Shown in pieces: positions 45,137 to 56,499 of a DNA stretch of 64,000 nucleotides. The position numbers and the translations under genes are program-made. Origin of the DNA: Dichetophora obliterata (taxonomy: Eukaryota; Arthropoda; Insecta; Diptera; Sciomyzidae); assembly GCA_963920525.1 (NCBI GenBank), contig OY986438.1, positions 99,745,349-99,809,348 on the forward strand, written 5' to 3'. Below the pieces are notes generated by a model. The model was not told the origin of the DNA. It was given only the letters and a program-made list of their open reading frames with translations, and ran no database searches. Positions within the stretch are counted from its first letter, which is position 1; every line of letters starts with the position of its first letter.

Positions 45137-45401
45137 GTCCTTTTCAGCCGGTGTCAAGATATTTTGGTAACAATTTATCGGAAACAAAAAAATTAACGTA
45201 CATTTTAATAAGGGCACTTGTAGCTACTACCTTTACTAAAATTATTTTTTGAAAAAAATGCGATTTTGTAAAAAATGCTGTCATTTTCAACGCTTTTGAT
45301 CCCCGCAGTGGGGGTAAATTGTAACCAAACCTTATACATTTGATTTTTTTGTTTTCGATAAATTGGGACCAAAATATCTTGACAGCGGCTGAAAAGGACT
45401 T
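45137..45401. mobile_element. Small inverted-repeat element
   Basis: GTCCTTTTCAGCCGGTGTCA then AGATATTTTGGTAACAATTT (about 45137-45186) is mirrored at 45353-45401 with a few changes. The interior contains a CCCCGCAGTGGGG hairpin (45301-45314). Non-coding. Confidence 0.65.
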
Positions 45402-48360
45402 CTTTTTTATATAATAACAAATATTAATAAAAATATTGGCTTTAATAAATATTTCTATTAATTAAAAATTTTTAAAAATACTGATTTACGTTATATAACA
45501 TGCCAAGTATCAGAAAAAAAAGCTTAAGTGTAGCTGTTTAATGTTCAAACATAACTTCGAAATTAATCAAATCGCCTGTCGAACGAAAACGTTACAACAT
45601 ACTGCCGGATCGAAAACTTCGCTTCGATGTTCGCTTCGACAGTGAAGTTACAACATGTCGCCACAAATTTTGTTATTTTTTCATATAAAGTTGCGCATTT
45701 TCTTCAAAACATGCTCTAGCGAACAGATCATAAAACCCTTATTTTTGAGTTTCGGCATCCCAAATTTAGGAAATAAGTTGAGAGAGAGAGAGAGAGATTT
45801 TTCTTCAAAAAATGCTTTAGAAAAGTGGCCCCAAAATCATTATTTCAAAGTTGCCTCGGACCAAATTCTGAAAATGTACTAAGAAAGACATACTTAAAAA
45901 AACAACAAAAATGTTCCTTTTCTTTAATTGTATACAGAAATTTAGGTTTTTTTGGATTTTTGGAACCTCTTTGTGACATATGAACTTTTTTTTTTATACT
46001 TTTAAAGTTATTTTTTAGCAATAATTTGTGAATATCTTTGCTTAAGTTTCTTATATGAATAATACTAAAACTTTTGAAAATATTCAGTATAAAACTACAA
46101 AACCTGAAATTTCGTTAAATTTTCAAGGCAGCATATAAAGATCATAACTACCACAAATGGAAATATATCGCAAAATCCATTTAAATTCACATAATTAAGA
46201 CTCCTAACTATTTACATACTTACTTTTACAAATTGATGACTTTTTTCCATACCCAATTTTGTCCACCTCGTTACACTGTGCGAAGCCTTTATGTTAACAA
46301 GAAATTAAAAAGTAACCAATATGACAGTTTTGAAAGCACGAAAATGAAAATACAGCTATTCATGTTTTAAAATAATGTTTTCTTTTGCGGTTGGGGTGGG
46401 TGCGGTTAGGGTGTCAAAAAGAAAACTTTTTACCTTTCTTTAAAGTATTTACGATTTTTTGAATAAGGCCATAAAACTGACTCTATTTGTATAAAGAAAC
46501 AAGCATCATTTGTGTGTGGTCATGTTTTTTAATGAATCAAATGGCTCTTATTATTCATCTTGCAATGCTGCGCATGTCTATCGATATGGGGAAGTACTTT
46601 TTGTTCTTGGCCTATCTTTATATTCTTGTTTTTGAATCTATGTATGCGATACCATGTCGACTTCTTACAGCTCATGGAGCACGAATATTGTTTATTTGTT
46701 TGTCATCAGTATTCATTGTTCATCATATTCAAAAGCTCCAGCTTCATATCGCAAACGTTGTTATTAGCTGGAGTAGGAAAAAACTATGGTTTTCCTTGTT
46801 GTAGTTGTAGTCTTTGTAGTTGTTGTTGTTGTTCTTGTGACATGGCCTATATTGAATATGTGATTTTATTTTTATACAAGTTCAAGTACTCAATAGAAAT
46901 AAATTCTTTATAGATATTGTTGTTGCTGTTGTTGTTTTTCTATCTGGTCTATTATTGCTTTATTGAGCTGACAATTTTGAGATTAATTTAATATTGGCTT
47001 TGTGGGTCGACATGAATGCGATTAGTCCAATGAAGCGAATATTATAAGAGTTGCTCTTAAGGTAGGTCTTCAGTTTTTTTATATATTCTTTATAGAATTG
47101 CACTTCAAGGATCGTTTTTGAATGGTTAAAATCAATCTATTTGGTTTAGTGAGCAATTTTTTTTATCTCAGCACGTCTTATGCTAAAAAAATAAATAAAT
47201 ATTTTGCCTTTTAAGTGGTTGCGAATCCCGGTGCACAGTGCGTTGAGTCCATATAAAGAAGGGGAAAAATTAGGAGTAGTTGTTTGATCTTTAAAAAACT
47301 TTTTATCCTAGTTGATTTGAACTCGTTTATTTAAAAAATTGTAACAGATTAATTTTTACTATAGAAGTTCACAGTTAAAAGTTATTTCACGACATTTTTT
47401 AAACGTCTACAGCGTTTTGCTATATTTAACTCAAAAACAATTCCTTACCACATCTCTTCACTCTTATAAGGTCTCAACAGACAACAAGCAACAAGAAAAC
47501 TAAAAAAAAAAATATTATTCTCCAACTTAGTGTTCTGTTGCCATCATACGTCATGAGTCTCGTGCTCATATGCGTTTGCTCCCAGAGCGATCTTTTCCTG
47601 TTTTATGGGATCAAAAAGTGAGCACTTGTGCGAGCAATAAATGCAAAAAAAAAAAGGAAAACATCCAAGCAGATTTCTTCTCTGTTATGTTGTTTGATTT
47701 TCCAAGTTCATACGTGTGGTTGGATAAGCAATCTTCAGCAGTCCATCAATTAAAAACCCTCCGTAAACTATCAAATTAAAAACCACCCAAAAAATAGCAT
47801 GGTTCTTTACAAAAATCTCTCCAGTATCTCTCCGAAGAAAAAATTATCTGCAATGTAAAAATTGTAAGCATTTCTAAAAAGTTTATTACGGCCAGGAACA
47901 TTACTTTGTTTTAGTCTGTGTTCATATTTGATTTTCCGAATTACAGACAAGTAAGCTTATGCTGAAGTAATAACATTGGCATTGACTTTAATTTCTGTCG
48001 AAAAGTAAAATTTTTTAAGACCCGATTAAGGGTCCATTTTGAGACAGTTAACCGACAGTTACTTGCTATGTGTGAACCGCGCGTCATAGAGTTGCTGGCT
48101 GCGTTAATAATTTTGCGCTAATCACGCAAGAAAAGCTAAGATTTTCTTCCGCCTTTTTAAATTTTCACGAATTTGTCTGATCGTTTAATTTTTGGAAATA
48201 TTTCCGGAATAACGACACCTACTTTAAAAAATCTGGAACTTTTGCCTCTTTCCAGGTCGGTTAAATATTTTCAAAACTAGGTCATAAATTAAAAAAAAAA
48301 AATGTTAACTTGTTGAACAATTTGGTCATAAAGAGCGACAGTTTGCAAAGAACTGAAACA
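45402..48360. other. Non-coding DNA, probably intron or intergenic
   Basis: No conserved protein found. Open frames at 46487-46913 overlap in two frames and are rich in Leu, Phe and Cys from a (TTG/TTC)n-rich stretch; they look spurious. An (AG)n run is at 45779-45798 and GTTGTTGTT runs lie at 46810-46940. Confidence 0.5.
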
Positions 48361-48526
48361 TATTAGGGAAGTTCACGATCTTGTTGCATCGTTGCAAATG
48401 CAAAATAAACAGCTTTTACAAAAACAAAAAGCATATGTTGCAAAAGCTTTTCAATGCTTTTTGTTTTTGTAAAAGCTGTTTATTTTGCATTTGCAACGAT
48501 GCAACAAAATCGTGAACTGCCCTATT
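48361..48526. mobile_element. Near-perfect 166-bp palindrome (foldback MITE)
   Basis: Arms of about 70 bp (ATCGTTGCAAATGCAAAATA, AACAGCTTTTACAAAAACAA and inverses) flank a loop of about 19 bases. The tips read as TAGGGAAGTTCACGAT and the inverse of TAGGGCAGTTCACGAT. The arms differ at only a few positions, so this is either a recent element or a sequence kept symmetrical by conversion. Confidence 0.88.
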
Positions 48527-49479
48527 GAAGTGCGGCTATAGTTAAGTATGCACCAGCAAAAAAAAATATTAATTTTAACGTTGCTCACCTAAATTGGTAA
48601 TTTATAAATGCTCTCTTGAATGCCATTTATAATTTTTTTTGCTTTTCATGGGTGGACTTCATTATAGTAGAAAAAGGGTGCGGCTATAGTTCTGCACCGC
48701 ATTGTATTAAAATATAAGTATTTTGTTTAAATATTTTTTTTTGCTTAACTGTATCATTCAAGGAAGTGCCTGAAAGTGATAACTATAAAGTCCGTTTAGA
48801 GGGATTGCCAAAACGTTTTTGTCGCAAAGTTGTTTTTGTCGTTACTGGAACGTGTTTTCGGGAATCTACTTCAGCTCTCGCCGAAAGTTCTTTTGTATGT
48901 TTTCAGTCGACTGAAAACAGTTGCCTCGAAGTGGTAATTAGAGTTTTGAAAATAAATTTGTTCACGATGATAGCCTTGTGAGATGGTGTGTTATTGTAGC
49001 GCAAAGCCAATGAGTTTGCTTTGATACCAATCTAGCCTTTTTAGAATTTTCTCTCTCAAGCACTACATATTAGGATAACGCTCGCATCGCCTGTTTTTTA
49101 GGCTAGCATCTATACTAGCTTGTTCTTCTTTACTAGAGCCTGATACATTACAGCTGAAAATTATTACTTTTAGAAAACTGCGCTGTATAAAGTCGAAGAA
49201 AAATATTAAAGTTCTGATAATGGATTCACGAAGCTAGTCAAAAATAAAGAAAACAAGTTTCAGCATTTTGAAAGTTCAGGCATAAAATGTTAATTTTAAT
49301 GCAGTTTAAAAGGGGTATAATGAATAAATGTTAAAAATAATATAAAAGACATATACTAATTTTCTGTTCATATACTAATTATTGGACATTACAATTAATA
49401 AAAAATATTTTAAAAAAAACAGATATTATCAACGATTATTTTGACCCGCGACAAGCGGTTTGAAGTGGTCTTTAGTTAG
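48527..49479. other. Non-coding DNA
   Basis: No gene recognised. The 71-codon open frame at 48766-48981 includes a TTTTCAGTCGACTGAAAA palindrome and has no familiar motif. Confidence 0.45.
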
Positions 49480-49739
49480 TTCATTACAGTCTCATCAACT
49501 TAATTTGAAGTCAGTCTCCGACTAACACTCATTGCGAGCAGACCGTCTAAATGATCTTCTTTTGCCTATTGTTTTTTTTTTAAGCAGTTGCGTTAATTTT
49601 CTAATACTTTTCTCTTTTCTTTTCTGCTACTTGTCTTTTATAAATTAATCGTGCGTGGTGAGTTCGCGTGTGTGGAGAACATCACTCCCGGGCCCCCCGA
49701 CAGAGGGAAAATTGGTTTGCTTTGCTAGCAACTGATTAC

Positions 49740-51243
49740 CCCAAAGCAAAAACGTCAAAAACAACGCAAAATCATATTCCCTTCCCCGATCTTCCCTCAG
49801 CTCACAAACTTAACCTTAAGTTTGTTGTTATTGCTTTCAAAGATGAAAAAAACTCTTGCAGAATATTCTTGTTTTGCCGTTCAACGCTCACTGCATCTTA
49901 TAAGCAAAGATATCACCTCTATTACGGTTCTCCGTGATGGTAATTTGTTATTTCTTGTTAAAGATAAGACAGCTGCTGAAAGATTTATATACGCAAAAGA
50001 ACTGCATGGGATATGTTCTATTACATGTAAGTACCATGAAAATCTCAACCTTACGAAAGGCACTGTGTATGCTCCTTGTCTTAACAATATTTCTGAGACT
50101 GAAATAGTTAAAAAATTAAGCCCTCAAGGTGTTGTCGCGGTATATAAATTTACCAAAACTGTTGAGGGCAAAACAGTTACTAGCGGAGTGGTACTATTGT
50201 CATTTGATTCTTATTATCTCCCTAACAAAGTAGATATTTCGTGGTACATTGCACGCGTAAAAGAGATCATCCCAAACCCTATGTGATGCAAGCTTTGCCA
50301 AATTCTTGGTCACACGGGTAAACGATCCAAAAATAACCCTGCCTGCGTAAATTGCAACTTACCGTCTCATACCCCAAATATTTGCACTCGCAACTCTTGC
50401 GCAAACTTTTCAGAAAATCATGCTGTTTCTTCTAAAGAATGCAAAAAGTTTCAACAGCACAAAGAAATTATAAAATTAAAAACGCAGAACAAATGCAACC
50501 TACGCGAAACGCAATAACTCCTTCGGTCTCAAATCTCTTTTCCTACACAAGTTAGCAGCTTTGCTTCAGTTGTGTCCACAACTAATAATAACAATCAACC
50601 TCTTTTCAACACCCAACAACAACTACATCAACCACTACTACAACAACAACAAACAATACAACAACAAGAACCAATACAACAACAACCAATACAACAGCAA
50701 CAATCAATACAACAACAACAGCAACAAAAAAACAACCACTACCATTACTACAACAACCACTACAACAACAACAACAGCCATTACAACAACAACAGCCACT
50801 GCAACAACAAGAGCCACTAGAACAACTCAACAACCACAACAACCACAACAACCACTACAAACACGTCAACAACAACAACAAAAATCACAACAACTAAATA
50901 ACCAACAAAAAACAAGCACATCTACATTAAAAAAACAAACAACAACAAAATTTAAAAAAAGATCCTATTACTGCTTTCCCAGCAATAATAAAACCAAGTC
51001 AATCAAAACCAAATTCTAGCTCAAACTCATATTCAAATACTAAAACAATAGATAAACTTTCCATTCCTGTAGTTAAATCTCAGTTTTCAAGCAACCATTC
51101 AGCTCTCATTAACACTCCAACTACTCCTACTACTCCAACTACTTCTTTTAACATTAACAATTTAAAAATTCTAAAAACATTTTAACTCCTATGGATACAG
51201 AATTTACAAGTATAATTTCTAGTAGCTCTGACGAAGATATATA
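49740..51243 (+). pseudogene. Jockey-like ORF1 (gag-like RNA-binding protein)
   Basis: ORF1 of Jockey elements binds the element RNA and goes to the nucleus. The start lies in the frame reading HKLNLKFVVIAFKDEKNS (to about 49855). A one-base shift at an A run moves to the frame 49822-50286 (SLHLISKDITSITVLRDGNL). A single TGA (50284-50286) separates this from zinc knuckles: CKLCQILGHTGKRS (last Cys is Ser), CVNCNLPSHTPNIC (intact CCHC) and CANFSENHAVSSKEC (second Cys is Phe). Next comes a long Gln/Asn tract from CAA repeats (50570-50890), then KTIDKLSIPVVKSQFSSNHS and an acidic C-terminus MDTEFTSIISSSSDEDI ending at 51243. Few lesions; damaged but recognisable throughout. Confidence 0.82.
50560..50900 (+). 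repeat. (CAA)n-rich tract within ORF1
   Basis: CAACAA-rich low-complexity DNA. In the ORF1 frame it encodes Gln-rich peptides (LLQQQQTIQQQEPIQQQ); other frames give poly-Asn or poly-Thr. It probably grew by slippage. Confidence 0.9.
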
Positions 51244-51435
51244 ACTAATTGATATTAAAATATTTACTTGAAATAATTTAAGCATTCATAAACACATTAT
51301 CTCATTACTTAATAATCACGTATTTCGTTATATCTTTTCTTTCTTTAGTTTTGTTTATTTTTTCTTTCTTATACTTTCCTCATATGCTCCGCTCTGCCTA
51401 CATAATTATAGCTCCGATTTTTCTTCCCTCTTGTT

Positions 51436-52880
51436 TTGCAAATAATGGTTACAATTATGCAATGGAACATGAATGGATATTTTAATAATTACCATGAGCT
51501 AGACCTTTTAATTAACTCACACAACCCTCCAATTCTGTTATTACAAGAGACACATCTTGCAGTTAACTCCATTCCATATATTAATAAAAATTACATTGGT
51601 CACTTCCATAACCTACCACAAAATTTGACAAACAAACAAGGGATCGGTATTCTTATAAAAAGAGGCTTACCATATAACTTTAAAACAATAAACTCCCCCC
51701 TATCCGCTATTGCAATTGAGATTAATCTGATAGTAAAATTCACTGTTATTTGTGCATATATTCCACCAAGCCAACAATTTTCCTAGTCTGAAATACTCCA
51801 AATTCTAAACATTATTTCTGACCCTGTAATTCTTGCTGGAGATTTCAATTCCTGGAGTTCACTTTGGGGGTCTTCAGCTACAAATATTCGTGGCAAGCAC
51901 GTAGAGGATGTTATATTGTCCTCCAACTTGATGGTACTAAACGATGGGTCACCTACACATTATTCAACACATATCTTAGAGGGTTGATCTTACCCTCTGC
52001 TCTGCAAGTATAGCTCCCAAATGCACTTGGGAAATCCTTGATGATCTGCATGGTGGCGATCACTACCCTATTACCACTAAGATTAACGTTAGCACAACCA
52101 CCAGCACACCAAGAAAAAAAAAGTTTTTTACTGACTCAGCCAATTGGCCAATTGGTATTGGAAAGTTGGATCAAAGATCTACAAATTTATTTAAGGTTTT
52201 TTATCCAACAGAAAATGCAGAGTGCTGGGTAATGGCTGCTACTCCTCAGTAGTCCCACTTGACAATGGAACACCCCAAGGTTCACCGCTATCGGTTATAC
52301 TGTTCGTTATAGCATTTGATGAAATTAGTCATATCTTATCTAAATATTCTGGTGTTGATCATATCCTATATGCCGACGATGTTGGTGTTTTCTCAAAAAA
52401 TTCTGACACAAATGCTGAAGCGAATACATTCACCGACCTACGAACAGAAATAAACAACTGGTCTTATACCTCTGGTGCAAATGTATCAATAGAAAAAACA
52501 AATACTTTTCATATTTGCCGTAAATTGAATTGTAGTAACTTAAATTTAATTTTTAGTAATGTAAACATTAATAGTTGAGACACCTTAAAAATCTTAGGTT
52601 TGATATTTGATAAGAAACATACTTTTAAGCCTCACTGTAAATATGTTCGAGATAGTTTAATTCTAAGGCTAAATATCATTAAGTATCTAACATCTAAGTG
52701 CAGCCTTGTACATCCCACAACACTCATCAACATCACTAGGGCATTCGTTCTATCTAAAATTGATTATGGGCTTCTAATCTATGGTCATTGCGCCAAAAGC
52801 AATATTGGTCTCCTCTTTGGTCCATACCATAAAGCTGTGCGTAGCTGCTTAAGGGCCTTCCCAACCACACTAATAACAAA
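51436..52880 (+). pseudogene. Jockey-like ORF2 (endonuclease and partial RT)
   Basis: The endonuclease starts MVTIMQWNMNGYFNNYHELD, with LLLQETHLAV (catalytic Glu region), VICAYIPPSQQ, a TAG stop at 51784, then AGDFNSWSSLWGSS (about 51838) and LNDGSPTHYS (about 51940). The normal linker and first RT motifs are lost. RT resumes at NGTPQGSPLSVILFVIAF (52269) and has the YADD active site (52369-52380), KILGLIFDKKHTFKPH and the thumb SKIDYGLLIYG, ending near FPTT (52870). Stops and the deletion make it non-functional. Confidence 0.85.
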
Positions 52881-52883
52881 TAT

Positions 52884-53510
52884 TCTGTTTGTATCAAAAA
52901 ATCGAAGATAGAGTTATACAATTTAAGTATTCTTTCTTTTACAGGAATATGAAGGTTTTTTATAATAGGATATGAAATTCTGTCTGTGCCGGGGGTTTTC
53001 CCTTTAACTAAGCTCAGAACTTGTTCAAATTCAGACATTTGTATGGTTGTTTCGATATGTTTTGCAGAAGTTGAGATGTTATGGGGACTGTAATTGGTAT
53101 CAATTAGCAGTTATTTATTAGTTAAACATTGTGTAGAAAAGTTGGTGTCTGATGAGATATCTGAGAAGTGATAGGCAAATTGGTTTGAAATTTGATTGGT
53201 AGAGAAAAAAGGGCCATTTGATGTATTTAACATTCTAAAGCAAGATTGCTTAAAAGTACCTGACCAGATTTTTAAAAGTACTCCTTATATTAGACCAGAT
53301 TTTTTTCGAGTTAGATGATGGGCCTATGGTACTGGTAAGTTTTTGAAAACTAAGTCTTTTAGCTTTTTTAGCACAGAGCCGAAAAAGAGAATTTGCTTTT
53401 TTATATTTGACAAGATTATACATGGAGCGATCACGTTTGAAATCTCGCCAAGCTGCTTGCTTATTGAATCTGAAGAAGAGAAAAAAATAACTGTTAAAAA
53501 AAATCACCTT
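52884..53510 (-). pseudogene. Inverted Jockey-like segment (endonuclease-RT linker and RT start)
   Basis: On the minus strand, two open pieces: NKQAAWRDFKRDRSMYNLVK then KKAKRLSFQKLTSTIGPSS (53507-53250), and MSEFEQVLSLVKGKTPGTDR, ISYPIIKNLHIPV, ILKLYNSIFD (53038-52884). These are the endonuclease-RT linker and first RT motifs of a Jockey-like element, exactly the portion absent from the plus-strand copy next door. The middle is frameshifted. It stops abruptly at about 52884 where the plus-strand RT ends. Confidence 0.8.
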
Positions 53511-53869
53511 ATTCTTTTGTTAAGATAAGATAATTTTATTTATTCAAATTGCTAAACCTTAATAGGTTTTATAGCAAATTTAAAATTATAAAACAAGATA
53601 TTTAATATAATTCAAAAATATAAAGTATGACTTTGATTGAAATCATGTATTATTAACAAACTAAAAATTTTAATAACTTGCTTAAAGTATATAATTTTAT
53701 TAAAGTATAAAAAAAGTCAAAATCAATAATATCAGACAGCATAGCAAGATTGCGTTTTCAAGACAAACAAGGTCAAGTTAGCAACAATATTTGTATCCGG
53801 ACATCGGCGGAGTCGTGTGACAAACAAGGTCTCGTACCCAGTAAAACACCACTCCAATAAGTATATATA

Positions 53870-54180
53870 TTAGGGCGGGTCAATTTGTATGGACGAATTT
53901 TTTGGAGGTCTGGCTCAGCGAAATTCGTAAAATACATGTAATTTCAAGACTTTTTCTCCACTACAGCATATACAAATTCTGAAAAAAAGCTGTGCGGACT
54001 TTCGTAAATAGATTTTGTTCTCAATTATAAAATATGAATGTATGAATGTATGTGTATGAATCTATTTACGAAAGTCCGCACAGTTTTTTTTCAGAATTTG
54101 TATATGCTGTAGTGGAGAAAAAGTCTTGAAATTACATGTATTTTACGAATTTCGCTGAGCCAGAATTTGACCCGCCCTAA
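53870..54180. mobile_element. 311-bp foldback MITE with TTAGGGCGGGTC ends
   Basis: Arms of about 130 bp (TTAGGGCGGGTCAA, CTGGCTCAGCGAAATTCGTA, CTACAGCATATACAAATTCT, GTGCGGACTTTCGTAAATAG) are almost identical. The left arm has an extra stretch of about 25 bp after GGGTCAATTT. The loop is a short ATGAATGTATG repeat. Both flanks are TATATA, consistent with a TA or TATA-type duplication. Confidence 0.92.
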
Positions 54181-54729
54181 TATATATAATATATATCGTT
54201 TTGACTTCCTTAAGCCGGTGGGATCCTGGCTTGACAGGGTGGTTACTCGACAAACTAGGTCAACTTCACCAAACCAATTTTCATAAAATAAAGAAAACCA
54301 GTTGCGAACGCAGGCATCAAGATAAACTAGGTCTTATCATTTCAAAAGGTAAAAAGACACCAAGACACCACGGTACCGTCGACAAATGTAGTCACAATCA
54401 TCATGAAGTTATGAGGCAATTGAAGATCCCAGGTTTAGGTCCATTCAGATTATTTAGATGTTTATAAACCAAAATTATCCATTTTAGGCTTAGGTCCATT
54501 TATCCATTTGGATTGTTATATTAATATGTTAACAAATATCACCAGATGCATCAGATATATGTTTGAGAGAACTTAATCATAATCAACAACGGTACTTCAG
54601 GTAATCTTTAATTTTATGTTTGATTAATTCCATGGATTCACTTAAGGATATAACATCAGATACAAAATTAAAATCACCACAAGCGCTTCTAAGAGGTTCA
54701 TTTTGCAAATAATTAGTTCTACTAAAGTT

Positions 54730-56000
54730 CTACAAAAGGAGTAACTCAAAAGATCTTCTAGGACGAAGAGGAATATTAAAATATATTTTACTCAATAAAT
54801 ATGGACTGCTTACATAGCCATGTAAAAGTTTTATAACCCAACAAGCATTTATCATAATTCTCCGATTTTTTAAAGAAGGAAGATTTAAGAGTTGTGACCG
54901 ATATTCATAAGGTGGTAAGTGAAAATCAGTATTACAATAAAGATAGCTTAAGCAAAACAAAAGAAATTGTTTCTGCACTAATTCAATGTCGTCTATGTAC
55001 CAACCGTATCGTGGGCACCAAACAACTGAAGCGTATTCTAAGATAGGCCGCACTAGGGAAGTGAATAAGGTTTTAGCTTTGAATGGATCATTAAACTCTT
55101 TTGCCCAACGTTTAATAAATCCTAAAGTACTATTTGCTCTATTTATTGATTTTATTTACAGGAATATTAAAGCGTTGTTTAGGATCCATTGTAACTCCAA
55201 GATCATTGAAAATATCTAAGGACTCCAATGGATAACCACAAATTTTGAAGGTACATTTAATTGATGGCGTCATTATCATTTTTAAAAGAAAGGAAGAGTT
55301 TGACGTCGTCAGCAAACATTAAGATGCTAGAACGCATTATGACAGATGGCAAATCGTTTATAAAAAGTAGAAACAGAAGGGGCCGAAGATGACTTCCTTG
55401 AGGTACTCCTGAAGTAACAGGAAACTCATGTGATTTCATGTGATTTCTTAATGATGAAGTAAAGAGTGAAGATATTGGAGTTACTAATTCTTCACCGCAG
55501 TATTTTAATAAACATGAAGGCATGTTATCAGGACCACTTTTATGTGATGTTTTAATATTTTTTAAAAATGATAAGACTGTGTTTGTATTAATTATTGGGA
55601 AATAAATATTCCCAGATTGAATATTGAAAGCATAACTTAAATAATCATAGGACGATGATGAATAAGTCGTCTTGAAAAAGTCAGCAAAAGGATTGCAAAT
55701 ACTATTATCATTATCAGACTCAACAGAACTATACTTCATAAATGAAGGATATGAATCAATCTTACGTTTTGTGTTAACAAAGTTCCAGAAGGATTTAGCA
55801 TCAGATTTTATGTTTAATTTCACTTTTGTTAAGTAGATATTATAGGATTGTTTGCATAACTGTTGGTAACTGTATTTAATCGAGGTATAGCATCCTAAAT
55901 AGCATATGTTATGTGTTTTTTGGTATTTTTTATAGTATTTAGATTTCAAGTTCCTCATTTTTCTTAATTCATTCGTATACCATAACGGACCCGATGTCAA
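54730..56000 (-). pseudogene. Reverse transcriptase of the second LINE, internally deleted
   Basis: Piece 1 (56000-55257): GPLWYTNELRKMRNLKSKYY, KSFWNFVNTKRKIDSYPSF, KNIKTSHKSGPDNMPSCLLK, then HEFPVTSGVPQGSHLRPLLF and ILMFADDVKLFLSF (FADD active site, about 55304-55315). Between HEFP and VTSGVPQGSH the usual palm strands are missing, so there is an internal deletion. Piece 2 (55053-54730): MRPILEYASVVWCPRY, then LPSLKNRRIMINACWVIKLL and LRPRRSFELLLL, the C-terminal region. The link between pieces (55053-55257) is frameshifted but still reads KICGYPLESLDIFNDLGVT. A Jockey/CR1-superfamily RT, dead. Confidence 0.85.
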
Positions 56001-56499
56001 AGAGGCTTTCCTTCCCCCTAATTTTCATCCTGTCATCCCTAATTTTCATCCCTTGGGCAGGTGGACTATGATACGAAGTATAAGCGTTAAAAAAAATTAA
56101 ATTTTTCTTTCCGAAAAATCTTAAATCATGAGAGAAATCATGAGAGGCAGGTATGTGTTTAAAAGAACTGTTGAGATAGAAAATATTATTGGACCATCTT
56201 AAACATTCGATTCCTTATACATTTTACTCCACTAGAGCTTAGTTTGGGAGAGATATGCCAAGTGGCTATTACAGTAATGCTACGGAAAATTTGTGCTAAT
56301 TTTTATGCGATAATAGAAAAGGATATATGTTTGTGCTTGCGTTCAAGTACAAGTTCAACGCTACAAAAAATACAAACGAGTGCTTCTTTTTTCGTTATGC
56401 ATCTTTTATGTTAACATACGCTACGTAAGTGTTCATTAGGCCATTGCATGAACACATGGGAAAAATTTATTTATTTTATTTTAGTGGAGCACCCCCCCC
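56001..56499. other. Non-coding DNA between LINEs
   Basis: No gene. A doubled CCCTAATTTTCATCC (56016-56051) is a small local tandem repeat. Confidence 0.5.

Larger units (their letters stand above)
49480..52880 (+). mobile_element. Jockey-like LINE, 5' part and RT, internally deleted
   Basis: A non-LTR retrotransposon with ORF1 (nucleocapsid-like), a Q/N-rich spacer, an AP-type endonuclease and reverse transcriptase in the usual order. The RT lacks its N-terminal half: endonuclease-domain sequence (to about 52190) runs straight into the PQGSPLS motif (52272). The missing part lies next door in reverse (52884-53510). The 5' boundary is a guess, set near a TCATTACAGTCTCATC-type leader; no 3' tail is seen on this strand. 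Confidence 0.8.
53522..56000 (-). mobile_element. Second LINE (Jockey/CR1 type), minus strand, with 3' tail
   Basis: A 5'-truncated non-LTR element running from about 56000 down to a 3' end near 53522, where the minus strand reads AATAAATAAAATTATCTTAT followed by a repeated TCTTA, a typical LINE tail. A MITE (53870-54180) is inserted in the 3' region. The coding part is listed separately. Confidence 0.75.

Noticed and set aside
46487..46913. A small membrane or Cys-rich protein gene
   Set aside because: Two overlapping frames share the region, the Leu/Cys bias comes from TTG/TGT runs, and no conserved motif or splice context is seen.
47570..47779. A short coding gene
   Set aside because: Contains a poly-Lys run from a poly-A tract and has no recognisable domain.
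50561..51019. Separate poly-Asn/Thr or poly-Gln proteins
   Set aside because: They are alternate frames of the CAA-rich tract inside the Jockey-like ORF1.
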